Origin: Haliclystus octoradiatus
Lineage: Eukaryota; Cnidaria; Staurozoa; Stauromedusae; Haliclystidae
DNA: 64,000 bases
Assembly (NCBI GenBank): GCA_916610825.1
Contig: OU744447.1
Span: 19,685,563 to 19,749,562 of the forward strand
Direction of reading: 5' to 3'
Shown: positions 11,121 through 23,940 of the stretch, piece by piece
Layout: every line of letters begins with the position of its first letter
Position numbering within the stretch: position 1 is the stretch's first letter
The notes under the pieces: generated by a model
Told to the model about the DNA's origin: nothing
Database searches by the model: none
What the model saw: the letters and a program-made list of their open reading frames with translations, nothing else
Program-made: the position numbers and the translations under genes

Positions 11121-11881
11121 CTAGACACAAAAATACCAACAGTCTGCATACAGTCTACGTGCAGACAAGAGCCCACTCTCCCCTTTAACTACATACAGTC
11201 TAAGTGCAGACTGGACCCCAAAGTATCACCAGTCTACGTACAGTTTACGTGCAGATTAGAGCCCAGCCTTTCTCAGAACTGCATACAGTTTACGTGTAGA
11301 CTAGACCCAAAAATACCAACAGTCTGCATACAGTCTACGTGCAGACAAGAGCCAACTCTCCCCTTTAACTACATACAGTCTAAGTGCAGACTAGACCCCA
11401 AAGTATCACCAGTCTACGTACAGTTTACGTGCAGATTAGAGCCCAGTCTTCCTATGGACTGCATACAGTCTACATGCAGACTAGACCCAAAACTATCACC
11501 AGTCTATGTACAGTCTACGTACAGACTAGAGCCCAGTCTTCATCTTAACTTCATACAGTCTACATGTAGACTTGACCCAAAAATACTAACAGTCTGCATA
11601 CAGGCTACGTGCAGACAAGAGCTCAGTCTCCCCTATAACTGCATACAGTCTACGTGTAGACTAGACCCAAAATTACCAACAGTCTGCATACAGTCTACGT
11701 GCAGACTAGAGCCCAGTCTCCCCTTTAACTGCATACAGTCTACGTATAGACTAGACCCAAAAATACCTAAAGTCTGCATACAGTCTACGTGCAGACCAGA
11801 GCCCAGACTTCCTATGGACTGCTTACAGTCTACGTGCAGACTAGAGCCAAAACTATCACCAGTCTACGTATAGTCTACGTA
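11120..11881. repeat. HOR segment joining the diverged block to the 2.7-kb-type block
   Basis: It begins with two near-identical runs of four monomers, at about 11100-11270 and 11280-11450, each with CCTTTCTCAGAACTGC, CCAACAGTCTGC, CTCTCCCCTTTAACTACAT and AAAGTATCACC. They look like a 180-bp tandem duplication of four monomers. The homologous stretches at 19.44 and 26.15 kb have only one such run. From about 11291 the order then matches 2110-2700. The longest ORF of the window (10842-11873, 343 codons) lies across this segment and is judged non-coding. Confidence 0.8.
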
Positions 11882-14070
11882 AAGACAAGAGCCCAGTCTC
11901 CCCTTTAACTGCATACAGTCTACGTGCAGGATAGATCCAAACTATCACCAGTCTACGTGCAGTCTACGTGCAGATTAGAGCCCAGTCTTCCTCTGAACTG
12001 CATACAGTCTACGTATAGACTAGACCCAGAAATCCCTAAAGTCTGCATATAGTCTACGTGCATACCAGAGCCCAGTCTTCCTATCGACTGCATACAGTCT
12101 ACGTGCAGACTAGAGCCCAGTCTTCTCATAAACTGCATACAGTCTACGTGTAGACTAGACCCAAAAATACCAAGAGTCTGCATACAGTCTATGTGCAGAC
12201 TAGAGCCAATTCTTCCTACAGACTGCATATAGTCTACGTGCAGACTAGACCCAAAACTATCACCAGTCTACGTACAGTCTACGTGCAGACTAGAGTCCAG
12301 TCGTCATCTGAACTGCATATAGTCTACATGTAGAATTGACCCAAAAATACCAAGAGTCTGCATACAGGCTACGTGCAGACAAGAGCCCAGTCTCCCCTTT
12401 AACTGCATACAGTCTACGTGCAGACTAGACCCCAAACTATCACCAGTCTACGTACAGTCTACGTGCAGATTAGAGCCCGGCCTTTCTCAGAACTGCATAC
12501 GGTTTACGTGTACACTAGACCCAAAAATACCAACAGTCTGCATACAGTCTACGTGCAGACAAGAACCCACTCTCCCCTTTAACTACATACAGTCTAAGTG
12601 CAGACTAGACCCCAAAGTATCACCAGTCTATGTACAGTCTACGTGCAGACTAGAGCCCAGTCTTCATCTTAACTTCATACAGTCTACATGTAGATCTGAC
12701 CCAAAAATACTAACAGTCTGCATACAGGCTACGTGCAGACAAGAGCTCAGTCTCCCCTATAACTGCATACAGTCTACGTGTAGACTAGACCCAAAATTAC
12801 CAACAGTCTGCATACAGTCTACGTGCAGACTAGAGCCCAGTCTCCCCTTTAACTGCATACAGTCTACGTATAGACTAGACCCAGAAATACCTAAGGTCTG
12901 CATACAGTCTACGTGCAGACCAGAGCCCAGACTTCCTATGGACTGCTTACAGTCTACGTGCAGACTAGAGCCAAAACTATCACCAGTCTACGTATAGTCT
13001 ACGTAAAGACTAAAGCCCAGTCTTCATCTGAACTATATACAGTCTACATTTAGACTTGACCCAAAAATACCAACAGTCTGCATACAGGCTACGTGCAGAC
13101 AAGAGCCCAGTCTCCCCTTTAACTGCATACAGTCTACGTGCAGGCTAGACCCCAAACTATCACCAGTCTACGTGCAGTCTACGTGCAGATTAGAGCCCAG
13201 TCTTCCTCTGAACTGCATACAGTCTACGTATAGACTAGACCAATAAATACCTAAAGTCTGCAATCAGTCTACGTGCATACCAGAGCCCAGTCTTCCTATG
13301 GACTGCATACAGTCTACGTGCAGACTTGAGCCCAGTCTTCTCATAAACTGCATACAGTCTACGTGTAGACTAGACCCAAAAATACCAAGAGTCTGCATAC
13401 AGTCTATGTGCAGACTAGAGCCAAGTCTTCCTACAGACTGCATACAGTCTACGTGCAGACTAGACCCAAAACTATCACCAGTCTACGTACAGTCTACGTG
13501 CAGACTAGAGTCCAGTCGTCATCTGAACTGCATATAGTCTACATGTAGAATTGACCCAAAAATACCAAGAGTCTGCATACAGGCTACGTGCAGACAAGAG
13601 CCCAGTCTCCCCTTTAACTGCATTTAGTCTACGTGCAGACTAGACCCCAAACTATCACCAGTCTACGTACAGTCTACGTGCAGATTAGAGCCCGGCCTTT
13701 CTCAGAACTGCATACGGTTTACGTGTACACTAGACCCAAAAATACCAACAGTCTGCATACAGTCTACGTGCAGACAAGAACCCACTCTCCCCTTTAACTA
13801 CATACAGTCTAAGTGCAGACTAGACCCCAAAGTATCACCAGTCTATGTACAGTCTACGTGCAGACTAGAGCCCAGTCTTCATCTTAACTTCATACAGTCT
13901 ACATGTAGATCTGACCCAAAAATACTAACAGTCTGCATACAGGCTACGTGCAGACAAGAGCTCAGTCTCCCCTATAACTGCATACAGTCTACGTGTAGAC
14001 TAGACCCAAAATTACCAACAGTCTGCATACAGTCTACGTGCAGACTAGAGCCCAGTCTCCCCTTTAACTG
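11882..14070. repeat. Second copy of the 2.70-4.89 kb block
   Basis: It corresponds to 2701-4889 at an offset of 9,181 bp with few visible differences. Examples are TAGAGCCCGGCC at 12475, where the left copy has TAGAGCCCGTCC at 3294, and CTAAGGTCTGC near 12895, where the left copy has CTAAAGTCTGC. Inside both copies a shorter HOR of about 1.2 kb is repeated: the GTGTACACTAG monomer occurs near 12510 and 13722, and near 3327 and 4539. Confidence 0.83.
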
Positions 14071-17000
14071 CATACAGTCTACGTATAGACTAGACCCAGA
14101 AATACCTGAAGTCTGCATACAGTCTACGTGCAGACCAGAGCCCAGACTTCCTATGGACTGCTTACAGTCTACGTGCAGACTAGAGCCAAAACTATCACCA
14201 GTCTACGTATAGTCTACGTAAAGACTAAAGCCCAGTCTTCATCTGAACTATATACAGTCTACATTTAGACTTGACCCAAAAATACCAACAGTCTGCATAC
14301 AGGCTACGTGCAGACAAGAGCCCAGTCTCCCCTTTAACTGCATACAGTCTACGTGCAGGCTAGACCCCAAACTATCATCAGTCTACGTGCAGTCTACGTG
14401 CAGATTAGAGCCCAGTCTTCCTCTGAACTGCATACATTCTACGTATAGACTAGACCAATAAATACCTAAAGTCTGCATACAGTCTACGTGCATACCAGAG
14501 CCCAGTCTTCCTATGGACTGCATACAGTCTACGTGCAGACTTGAGCCCAGTCTTCTCATAAACTGCATACAGTCTACGTGTAGACTAGACCCAAAAATAC
14601 CAAGAGTCTGCATACAGTCTATGTGCAGACTAGAGCCAAGTCTTCCTACAGACTGCATACAGTCTACGTGCAGACTAGACCCAAAACTATCACCAGTCTA
14701 CGTACAGTCTACGTGCAGACTAGAGTCCAGTCGTCATCTGAATGCATATGGTCTACATGTAGAATTGACCCAAAATACCAAGAGTCTGCATACAGTCTTC
14801 GTGCAGACTAGAGCCCAGTCTCCCCTTTAACTGCATACAGTCTACGTATAGACTAGACCCAGAAATACCTAAAGTCTGCATACAGTCTACGTGCAGACCA
14901 GAGCCCAGACTTCCTATGGACTGCTTACAGTCTACGTGCAGACTAGAGCCCAGTCTTCTCATAAACTGCATACTGTCTACGTGTAGACTAGACCCAAAAA
15001 TACCAACAGTCTGCATACAGTCTACGTGCAGACAAGAGCCAACTCTCCCCTTTAACTACATACAGTCTAAGTGCAGACTAGACCCCAAAGTATCACCAGT
15101 CTACGTACAGTTTACGTGCAGATTAGAGCCCAGTCTTCCTATGGACTGCATACAGTCTACATGCAGACTAGACCTAAACTATCACCAGTCTATGTACAGT
15201 CTACGTGCAGACTAGAGCCCAGTCTTCATCTTAACTTCATACAGTCTACATGTAGATTTGACCCAAAAATACTAACAGTCTGCATACAGGCTACGTGCAG
15301 ACAAGAGCTCAGTCTCCCCTATAACTGCATACAGTCTACGTGTAGACTAGACCCAAAATTACCAACAGTCTGCATACAGTCTACGTGCAGACTAGAGCCC
15401 AGTCTCCCCTTTAACTGCATACAGTCTACGTATAGACTAGACCCAGAAATACCTAAAGTCTGCATACAGTCTACGTGCAGACCAGAGCCCAGACTTCCTA
15501 TGGACTGCTTACAGTCTACGTGCAGACTAGAGCCAAAACTATCACCAGTCTACGTATAGTCTACGTAAAGACTAAAGCCCAGTCTTCATCTGAACTATAT
15601 ACAGTCTACATTTAGACTTGACCCAAAAATACCAACAGTCTGCATACAGGCTACGTGCAGACAAGAGCCCAGTCTCCCCTTTAACTGCATACAGTCTACG
15701 TGCAGGCTAGACCCCAAACTATCATCAGTCTACGTGCAGTCTACGTGCAGATTAGAGCCCAGTCTTCCTCTGAACTGCATACAGTCTACGTATAGACTAG
15801 ACCAATAAATACCTAAAGTCTGCATACAGTCTACGTGCATACCAGAGCCCAGTCTTTCTATGGACTGCATACAGTCTACGTGCAGACTTGAGCCCAGTCT
15901 TCTCATAAACTGCATACAGTCTACGTGTAGACTAGACCCAAAAATACCAAGAGTCTGCATACAGTCTATGTGCAGACTAGAGCCAAGTCTTCCTACAGAC
16001 TGCATACAGTCTACGTGCAGACTAGACCCAAAACTATCACCAGTCTACGTACAGTCTACGTGCAGACTAGAGTCCAGTCGTCATCTGAATGCATATGGTC
16101 TACATGTAGAATTGACCCAAAAATACCAAGAGTGTGCATACAGTCTTCGTGCAGACTAGAGCCCAGTCTCCCCTTTAACTGCATACAGTCTACGTATAGA
16201 CTAGACCCAGAAATACCTAAAGTCTGCATACAGTCTACGTGCAGACCAGAGCCCAGACTTCCTATGGACTGCTTACAGTCTACGTGCAGACTAGAGCAAA
16301 AACTATCACCAGTCTACCTATAGTCTACGAAAAGACTAGAGCCCAGTCTTCATCTGAACTGCATACAGTCTACATGTAGACTTGACCCAAAAATACCAAC
16401 AGTCTGCATACAGGCTACGTGCAAACAAGAGCCCAGTCTCCCCTTTAACTGCATACAGTCTACGTGCAGGCTATACCCCAAACTATCACCAGTCTACGTG
16501 CAGTCCACGTGCAGATTAGAGCCCAGTCTTCCTCTGAACTGCATACAGTCTTCGTATAGACTAGACCCAGAAATACCTAAAGTCTGCATACAGTCTACGT
16601 GCATACCAGAGCCCAGTCTTCCTATGGACTGCATACAGTCTACGTGCAGACTAGAGCCCAGTCTTCTCATAAACTGCATACAGTCTACGTGTAGACTAGA
16701 CCCAAAAATACCAACAGTCTGCATACAGTCTACGTGCAGACAAGAGCCAACTCTCCCCTTTAACTACATACAGTCTAAGTGCAGACTAGACCCCAAAGTA
16801 TCACCAGTCTACGTACAGTTTACGTGCAGATTAGAGCCCAGTCTTCCTATGGACTGCATACAGTCTACATGCAGACTAGACCCAAAACTATCACCAGTCT
16901 ATGTACAGTCTACGTGCAGACTAGAGCCCAGTCTTCATGTGAACTGCATACAGTCTACATGTAGACTTGACCCAAAAATACTAACAGTCTGCATACAGGC

Positions 17001-17270
17001 TACGTGCAGACAAGAGCTCAGTCTCCCTATAACTGCATACAGTCTACGTGTAGACTAGACCCAAAATTACCAACAGTCTGCATACAGTCTACGTGCAGAC
17101 TAGAGCCCAGTCTCCCCTTTAACTGCATACAGTCTACGTATAGACTAGACCCAAAAATACCTAAAGTCTGCATACAGTCTACGTGCAGACCAGAGCCCAG
17201 ACTTCCTATGGACTGCTTACAGTCTACGTGCAGACTAGAGCCAAAACTATCACCAGTCTACGTATAGTCT
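14071..17270. repeat. HOR block corresponding to 5.38-6.07 kb and then 0.19-2.70 kb
   Basis: The first ~690 bp match 5384-6073 at an offset of 8,687 bp. From about 14577 the block also matches the start of the window at an offset of 14,576 bp, including the 44-bp monomer (near 14738) and the monomer with only four As (ACCCAAAATACC near 14768, as at 191). A one-base loss at about 17025 (CTCCCTATAAC where relatives have CTCCCCTATAAC) is private to this copy. A private substitution gives CTTCATGTGAAC near 16937. Confidence 0.85.
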
Positions 17271-18590
17271 ACGTAAAGACTAGAGCCCAGTCTTCATCTG
17301 AACTGCATACAGTCTACATGTAGACTTGACCCAAAAATACCAACAGTCTGCATACAGGCTACGTGCAGGCAAGAGCCCAGTCTCCCCTTTAACTGCATAC
17401 AGTCTACGTGTAGGCTAGACCCCAAACTATCATCAGTCTACGTGCAGTCTACGTGCAGATTAGAGCCCAGTCTTCCTCTGAACTGCATACAGTCTACGTA
17501 TAGACTAGACCCAGAAATACCTAAAGTCTGCATACAGTCTACGTGCATACCAGAGCCCAGTCTTCCTATGGACTGCATACAGTCTACGTGCAGACTAGAG
17601 CCCAGTCTTCTCATAAACTGCATACAGTCTACGTGTAGACTAGACCCAAAAATACCAAGAGTCTGCATACAGTCTATGTGCAGACTAGAGCCAAGTCTTC
17701 CTACAGACTGCATACAGTCTACGTGCAGACTAGACCCAAAACTATCATTAGTCTACGTACAGTCTACGTGCATACTAGAGTCCAGTCGTCATCTGAACTG
17801 CATATAGTCTACATGTAGAATTGACCCAAAAATACCAAGAGTCTGCATACAGGCTACGTGCAGACAAGAGCCCAGTCTCCCCTTTAACTGCATACAGTCT
17901 ACGTGCAGACTAGACCCCAAACTATCACAAGTCTACGTACAGTCTACGTGCAGATTAGAGCCCAGCCTTTCTCAGAACTGCATACAGTTTACCTGTAGAT
18001 TAGACCCAAAAATACCAACAGTCTGCATACAGTCTACGTGCAGACAAGAGCCCACTCTCCCCTTTAACTAAATACAGTCTAAGTGCAGACTATACCCCAA
18101 AGTATCACCAGTCTATGTACAGTCTACGTGCAGACTAGAGCCCAGTCTTCATCTTAACTTCATACAGTCTACATGTAGACTTGACCCAAAAATACAAACA
18201 GTCTGCATACAGGCTACGTGCAGACAAGAGCCCAGTCTCCCCTTTAACTGCATACAGTCTACGTGCAGGCTAGACCCCAAACTATCATCAGTCTACGTGC
18301 AGTCTCTTTGCAGACTAGAGCCCAGTCTTCCTCTTATTTGCATACAGTCTACATGTAGACTTGACAAAAAATACCAACAGTCTACGTACTGTCTACGTTC
18401 AATATTAGATCCCAGTCATCCTACGGTCTGCATAGAGTCTACGTGCATACTAGAGCCCAAACTACCATCAATCTACATACAGAGTACGTGCAGAAAAGAG
18501 CCCAGTCTTCCTCTGCACTGCATACAGTCTACATGTAGACAGACCAAAACATACCAAGTGTCTGCTTACAATCTACGTGTAGACTAGACC
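17271..18590. repeat. Copy of the 7.24-8.57 kb block
   Basis: It follows the left block at an offset of 10,033 bp and the block at 23.98-25.30 kb at 6,706 bp. Private changes include ACCTGTAGATTAGACC near 17992, where relatives read ATTTGTAGACTAGACC (7953, 9667) or ATTTGTATACTAGACC (24698). The marker segment begins at 18297. No non-satellite sequence is present. Confidence 0.83.
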
Positions 18591-19444
18591 CAAAAATACC
18601 TACAGTCTGCATACAGTCTACGTGCAAACCTGAGCCTAGTCTTCCCATGAACTACATACAGTCTACGTGTAGACAAGACCCAAAAATTCCCAACAGTCTG
18701 CATACAATCTACGTGTAGACTAGAGCCAAGTCTTCCTTAGTTCTGCATATAGTCTACGTGCAGACTAGACCTCAAACTACCATCAATCTACGTACAGTCT
18801 ATCTGTTCAGATTAGAGCTCAGTCTTCCTCTGAAGTGCATACAGTCTACGTGTAGACTAGACCCAAAAATACTAACATTCTGCATACAGTCTACGTGCAG
18901 ACTATGACCCAGCCTTCCTACGATCTGCACACAGCCTACGTGCAGATTAGACCCAAAATATCATCAGTCTACGTGAAGTCTACGTGAATACTAGAGCCCA
19001 GGCTTCCTCCGAACTTCATACTGTTTACGTGTAGACTAGAGCCCAGTCTCCCCTTTAACTGCATACAATCTACATGTAGACTAGACCAAAAATACTAACA
19101 GTCTGCATACAGTATACGTGCAGACTAGAGCCAAGCCTCCCCATTAACTGCACTGCATACAGTCTATGTGTAGACAATACCCAAAAATTACTACAGTCTG
19201 CATACAGTCTACGTGCAGGCAAGAACTCAATCTCCCCTTTACCAGCATACAGTCTACGTGTAGACTAGACACCAAAATACCAACGGCCTGCATAAAGTCT
19301 AGGTGCAGACTAAAGCCCAGCCTTCCTACGATCTGCACACAGTCTACGTGCAGATTAGACCCCAAACTATCACCAGCCTACGTTCAGTCTACGTGCAGAT
19401 TAGAGCCCAGCCTTTCTCAGAACTGCATACAGTTTACGTGTAGA
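18591..19444. repeat. Second copy of the diverged 0.85-kb block
   Basis: It is nearly identical to 10265-11120 and 25297-26150. It has CTGAGCCTAGTC near 18631, as at 25337 and 48794, where the first copy has CTGAGCATAGTC (10307), and TACGTTCAGTC near 19380, where the relatives keep TACGTACAGTC. The ACTGCACTGCATAC duplication is present near 19148. Confidence 0.85.
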
Positions 19445-21505
19445 CTAGACACAAAAATACCAACAGTCTGCATACAGTCTACGTGCAGACAAGAGCCCAC
19501 TCTCCCCTTTAACTACATACAGTCTAAGTGCAGACTGGACCCCAAAGTATCACCAGTCTACGTACAGTTTACGTGCAGATTAGAGCCCAGTCTTCCTATG
19601 GACTGCATACAGTCTACATGCAGACTAGACCCAAAACTATCACCAGTCTATGTACAGTCTACGTGCAGACTAGAGCCCAGTCTTCATCTTAACTTCATAC
19701 AGTCTACATGTAGACTTGACCCAAAAATACTAACAGTCTGCATACAGGCTACGTGCAGACAAGAGCTCAGTCTCCCCTATAACTGCATACAGTCTACGTG
19801 TTACTAGACCCAAAATTACCAACATTCTGCATACAGTCTACGTGCAGACTAGAGCCGAGTCTCCCCTTTAACTTCATACAGTCTACGTATAGACTAGACC
19901 AAGAAATACCTGAAGTCTGCATACAGTCTACGTGCAGACCAGAGCCCAGACTTCCTATGGACTGCTTACAGTCTACGTGCAGACTAGAGCCAAAACTATC
20001 ACCAGTCTACGTATAGTCTACGTAAAGACTAGAGCCCATTATTCATCTGAACTGCATGCAGTCTACATGTAGACTTGACCCAAAAATACCAACAGTCTGC
20101 ATACAGGCTACGTGCAGACAAGAGCCAAGTCTCCCTTTTAACTGCATACAGTCTACGTGCAGGCTAGACCCCAAACTATCATCAGTCTACGTGCATTCTA
20201 CGTGCAGATTAGAGCCAAGTCTTCCTCTGAACTGCATACAGTCTACGTATAGACTAGACCCAGAAATACCTAAAGTCTGCATACAGTCTACGTGCATACC
20301 AGAGCCCAGTCTTCATATGGACTGCATACAGTCTACGTGCAGACTAGAGCCCAGTCTTCTCATAAACTGCATACAGTCTACGTGTAGACTAGACCCAAAA
20401 ATACCAAGAGTCTGCATACAGTCTATGTGCAGACTAGAACCAAGTCTTCCTACAGACTGCATACAGTCTACGTGCAGACTAGACCCAAAACTATCACCAG
20501 TATACGTACAGTCTACGTGCAGAATAGAGTCCAGTCGTCATCTGAATGCATATAGTCTACATGTAGAATTGACCCAAAAATACCAAGAGTCTGCATACAG
20601 TCTATGTGCAGACTAGAGCCAAGTCTTCCTACAGACTGCATACAGTCTACGTGCAGACTAGACCCAAAACTATCATTAGTCTACGTACAGTCTACGTGCA
20701 GACTAGAGTCCAGTCGTCATCTGAACTGCATATAGTCTACATGTAGAATTGACCCAAAAATACCAAGAGTCTGCATACAGGCTACGTGCAGACAAGAGCC
20801 CAGTCTCCCCTTTAACTGCATACAGTCTACGTGCAGATTAGAGCCCAGCCTTTCTCAGAACTGCATACAGTTTACGTGTAGACTGGACCCAAAAATACCA
20901 ACAGTCTGCATACAGTCTACGTGCAGACAAAAGCCCACTCTCCCCTTTAACTACATACAGTCTAAGTGCAGACTAGACCCCAAAGTATCACCAGTCTACG
21001 TACAGTTTACGTTCAGATTATAGCCCAGTCTTCCTATGGACTACATACAGTCTACATGCAGACTAGACCCAAAACTATCACCAGTCTATGTACAGTCTAC
21101 GTTCAGACTAGAGCCCAGTCTTCATCTTAACTTCATACAGTCTACGTATAGACTAGACCCAGAAATACCTAAAGTCTGCATACAGTCTACGTGCAAACAA
21201 GAGCCCAGTCTCCCCTTTAACTGCATACAGTCTACGTGCAGGCTAGACCCCAAACTATCACCAGTCTACGTGCAGTCTACGTGCAGATTAGAGCCCAGTC
21301 TACCTCTGAACTGCATACAGTCTACGTATAGACTAGACCCAGAAATACCTAAAGTCTGCATACAGTCTACGTGCATACCAGAGCCCAGTCTTCCTATGGA
21401 CTGCATACAGTATACGTGCAGACTAGAGCCCAGTCTTCTCATAAACTGCATACAGTCTACGTGTAGACTAGACCCAAAAATACCAAGAGTCTGCATACAG
21501 TCTTC
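19444..21505. repeat. HOR block with the TGTTACTAG deletion marker
   Basis: The block is repeated at 26150-28255 (offset 6,706, then 6,705, then 6,750) and partly at 49610-50780 (offset 30,163). Near 19798 the core reads GTGTTACTAGACC instead of GTGTAGACTAGACC, a net one-base loss shared with 26504 and 49961. The offset jump to 6,750 near 20825 is one whole monomer present in the copy at 27.54 kb and absent here. A 44-bp monomer (GAATGCATATAG) lies near 20546. Confidence 0.83.
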
Positions 21506-23940
21506 GTGCAGACTAGAGCCCAGTCTCCCTTTTAACTGCATACAGTCTACGTATAGACTAGACCCAGAAATACCTAAAGTCTGCATACAGTCTACGTGCA
21601 GACCAGAGCCCAGACTTCCTATGGACTGCTTACAGTCTACGTGCAGACTAGAGCAAAAACTATCACCAGTCTACCTATAGTCTACGAAAAGACTAGAGCC
21701 CAGTCTTCATCTGAACTGCATACAGTCTACATGTAGACTTGACCCAAAAATACCAACAGTCTGCATACAGGCTACGTGCAAACAAGAGCCCAGTCTCCCC
21801 TTTAACTGCATACAGTCTACGTGCAGGCTATACCCCAAACTATCACCAGTCTACGTGCAGTCTACGTGCAGATTAGAGCCCAGTCTTCCTCTGAACTGCA
21901 TACAGTCTTCGTATAGACTAGACCCAGAAATACCTAAAGTCTGCATACAGTCTACGTGCATACCAGAGCCCAGTCTTCCTATGGACTGCATACAGTCTAC
22001 GTGCAGACTAGAGCCCAGTCTTCTCATAAACTGCATACTGTCTACGTGTAGACTAGACCCAAAAATACCAACAGTCTGCATACAGTCTACGTGCAGACAA
22101 GAGCCAACTCTCCCCTTTAACTACATACAGTCTAAGTGCAGACTAGACCCCAAATTATCACCAGTCTACGTACAGTTTACGTGCAGATTAGAGCCCAGTC
22201 TTCCTATGGACTGCATACAGTCTACATGCAGACTAGACCTAAACTATCACCAGTCTATGTACAGTCTACGTGCAGACTAGAGCCCAGTCTTCATCTTAAC
22301 TTCATACAGTCTACATGTAGATTTGACCCAAAAATACTAACAGTCTGCATACAGGCTACGTGCAGACAAGAGCTCAGTCTCCCCTATAACTGCATACAGT
22401 CTACGTGTAGACTAGACCCAAAATTACCAACAGTCTGCATACAGTCTACGTGCAGACTAGAGCCCAGTCTCCCCTTTAACTGCATACAGTCTACGTATAG
22501 ACTAGACCCAGAAATACCTAAAGTCTGCATACAGTCTACGTGCAGACCAGAGCCCAGACTTCCTATGGACTGCTTACAGTCTACGTGCAGACTAGAGCCA
22601 AAACTATCACCAGTCTACGTATAGTCTACGTAAAGACTAAAGCCCAGTCTTCATCTGAACTATATACAGTCTACATTTAGACTTGACCCAAAAATACCAA
22701 CAGTCTGCATACAGGCTACGTGCAGACAAGAGCCCAGTCTCCCCTTTAACTGCATACAGTCTACGTGCAGGCTAGACCCCAAACTATCATCAGTCTACGT
22801 GCAGTCTACGTGCAGATTAGAGCCCAGTCTTCCTCTGAACTGCATACAGTCTACGTATAGACTAGACCAATAAATACCTAAAGTCTGCATACAGTCTACG
22901 TGCATACCAGAGCCCAGTCTTCCTATGGACTGCATACAGTCTACGTGCAGACTTGAGCCCAGTCTTCTCATAAACTGCATACAGTCTACGTGTAGACTAG
23001 ACCAAAAAATACCAAGAGTCTGCATACAGTCTATGTGCAGACTAGAGCCAAGTCTTCCTACAGACTGCATACAGTCTACGTGCAGACTAGACCCAAAACT
23101 ATCACCAGTCTACGTACAGTCTACGTGCAGACTAGAGTCCAGTCGTCATCTGAATGCATATGGTCTACATGTAGAATTGACCCAAAAATACCAAGAGTGT
23201 GCATACAGTCTTCGTGCAGACTAGAGCCCAGTCTCCCCTTTAACTGCATACAGTCTACGTATAGACTAGACCCAGAAATACCTAAAGTCTGCATACAGTC
23301 TACGTGCAGACCAGAGCCCAGACTTCCTATGGACTGCTTACAGTCTACGTGCAGACTAGAGCAAAAACTATCACCAGTCTACCTATAGTCTACGAAAAGA
23401 CTAGAGCCCAGTCTTCATCTGAACTGCATACAGTCTACATGTAGACTTGACCCAAAAATACCAACAGTCTGCATACAGGCTACGTGCAAACAAGAGCCCA
23501 GTCTCCCCTTTAACTGCATACAGTCTACGTGCAGGCTATACCCCAAACTATCACCAGTCTACGTGCAGTCTACGTGCAGATTAGAGCCCAGTCTTCCTCT
23601 GAACTGCATACAGTCTTCGTATAGACTAGACCCAGAAATACCTAAAGTCTGCATACAGTCTACGTGCATACCAGAGCCCAGTCTTCCTATGGACTGCATA
23701 CAGTCTACGTGCAGACTAGAGCCCAGTCTTCTCATAAACTGCATACTGTCTACGTGTAGACTAGACCCAAAAATACCAACAGTCTGCATACAGTCTACGT
23801 GCAGACAAGAGCCAACTCTCCCCTTTAACTACATACAGTCTAAGTGCAGACTAGACCCCAAAGTATCACCAGTCTACGTACAGTTTACGTGCAGATTAGA
23901 GCCCAGTCTTCCTATGGACTGCATACAGTCTACATGCAGA
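21506..23940. repeat. HOR block derived from the window's left-hand family
   Basis: The first part matches about 1573-2080 (offset 19,933). From about 22012 it matches 371-2300 at an offset of 21,641 bp, including the ACCTAAACT monomer near 22237 and the 44-bp monomer near 23153. The right junction is at about 23941, where TACATGCAGACTAGAGCC joins the CCAAAACTATCACC of a different monomer, giving a hybrid unit. The block separates the two copies of the 4.26-kb segment. Confidence 0.8.

Noticed and set aside
10842-11873. 343-codon plus-strand ORF (and about 150 others on both strands) as protein-coding genes
   Set aside because: They are read-through of a 45-bp repeat whose length is divisible by three. 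Overlapping frames on both strands are open at once. Starts are arbitrary internal ATGs and ends fall at variant monomers such as GCATATAGTC or GTATAGTCTACGTAAAG. No unique terminus, signal peptide, domain or splice structure is seen.
15000-17300. 14.6-kb offset as a simple tandem macro-repeat of the whole left region
   Set aside because: The correspondence with 1-2700 breaks at about 17270, where two extra monomers and a different block follow. The region is a mosaic of several offsets, not one long tandem unit.
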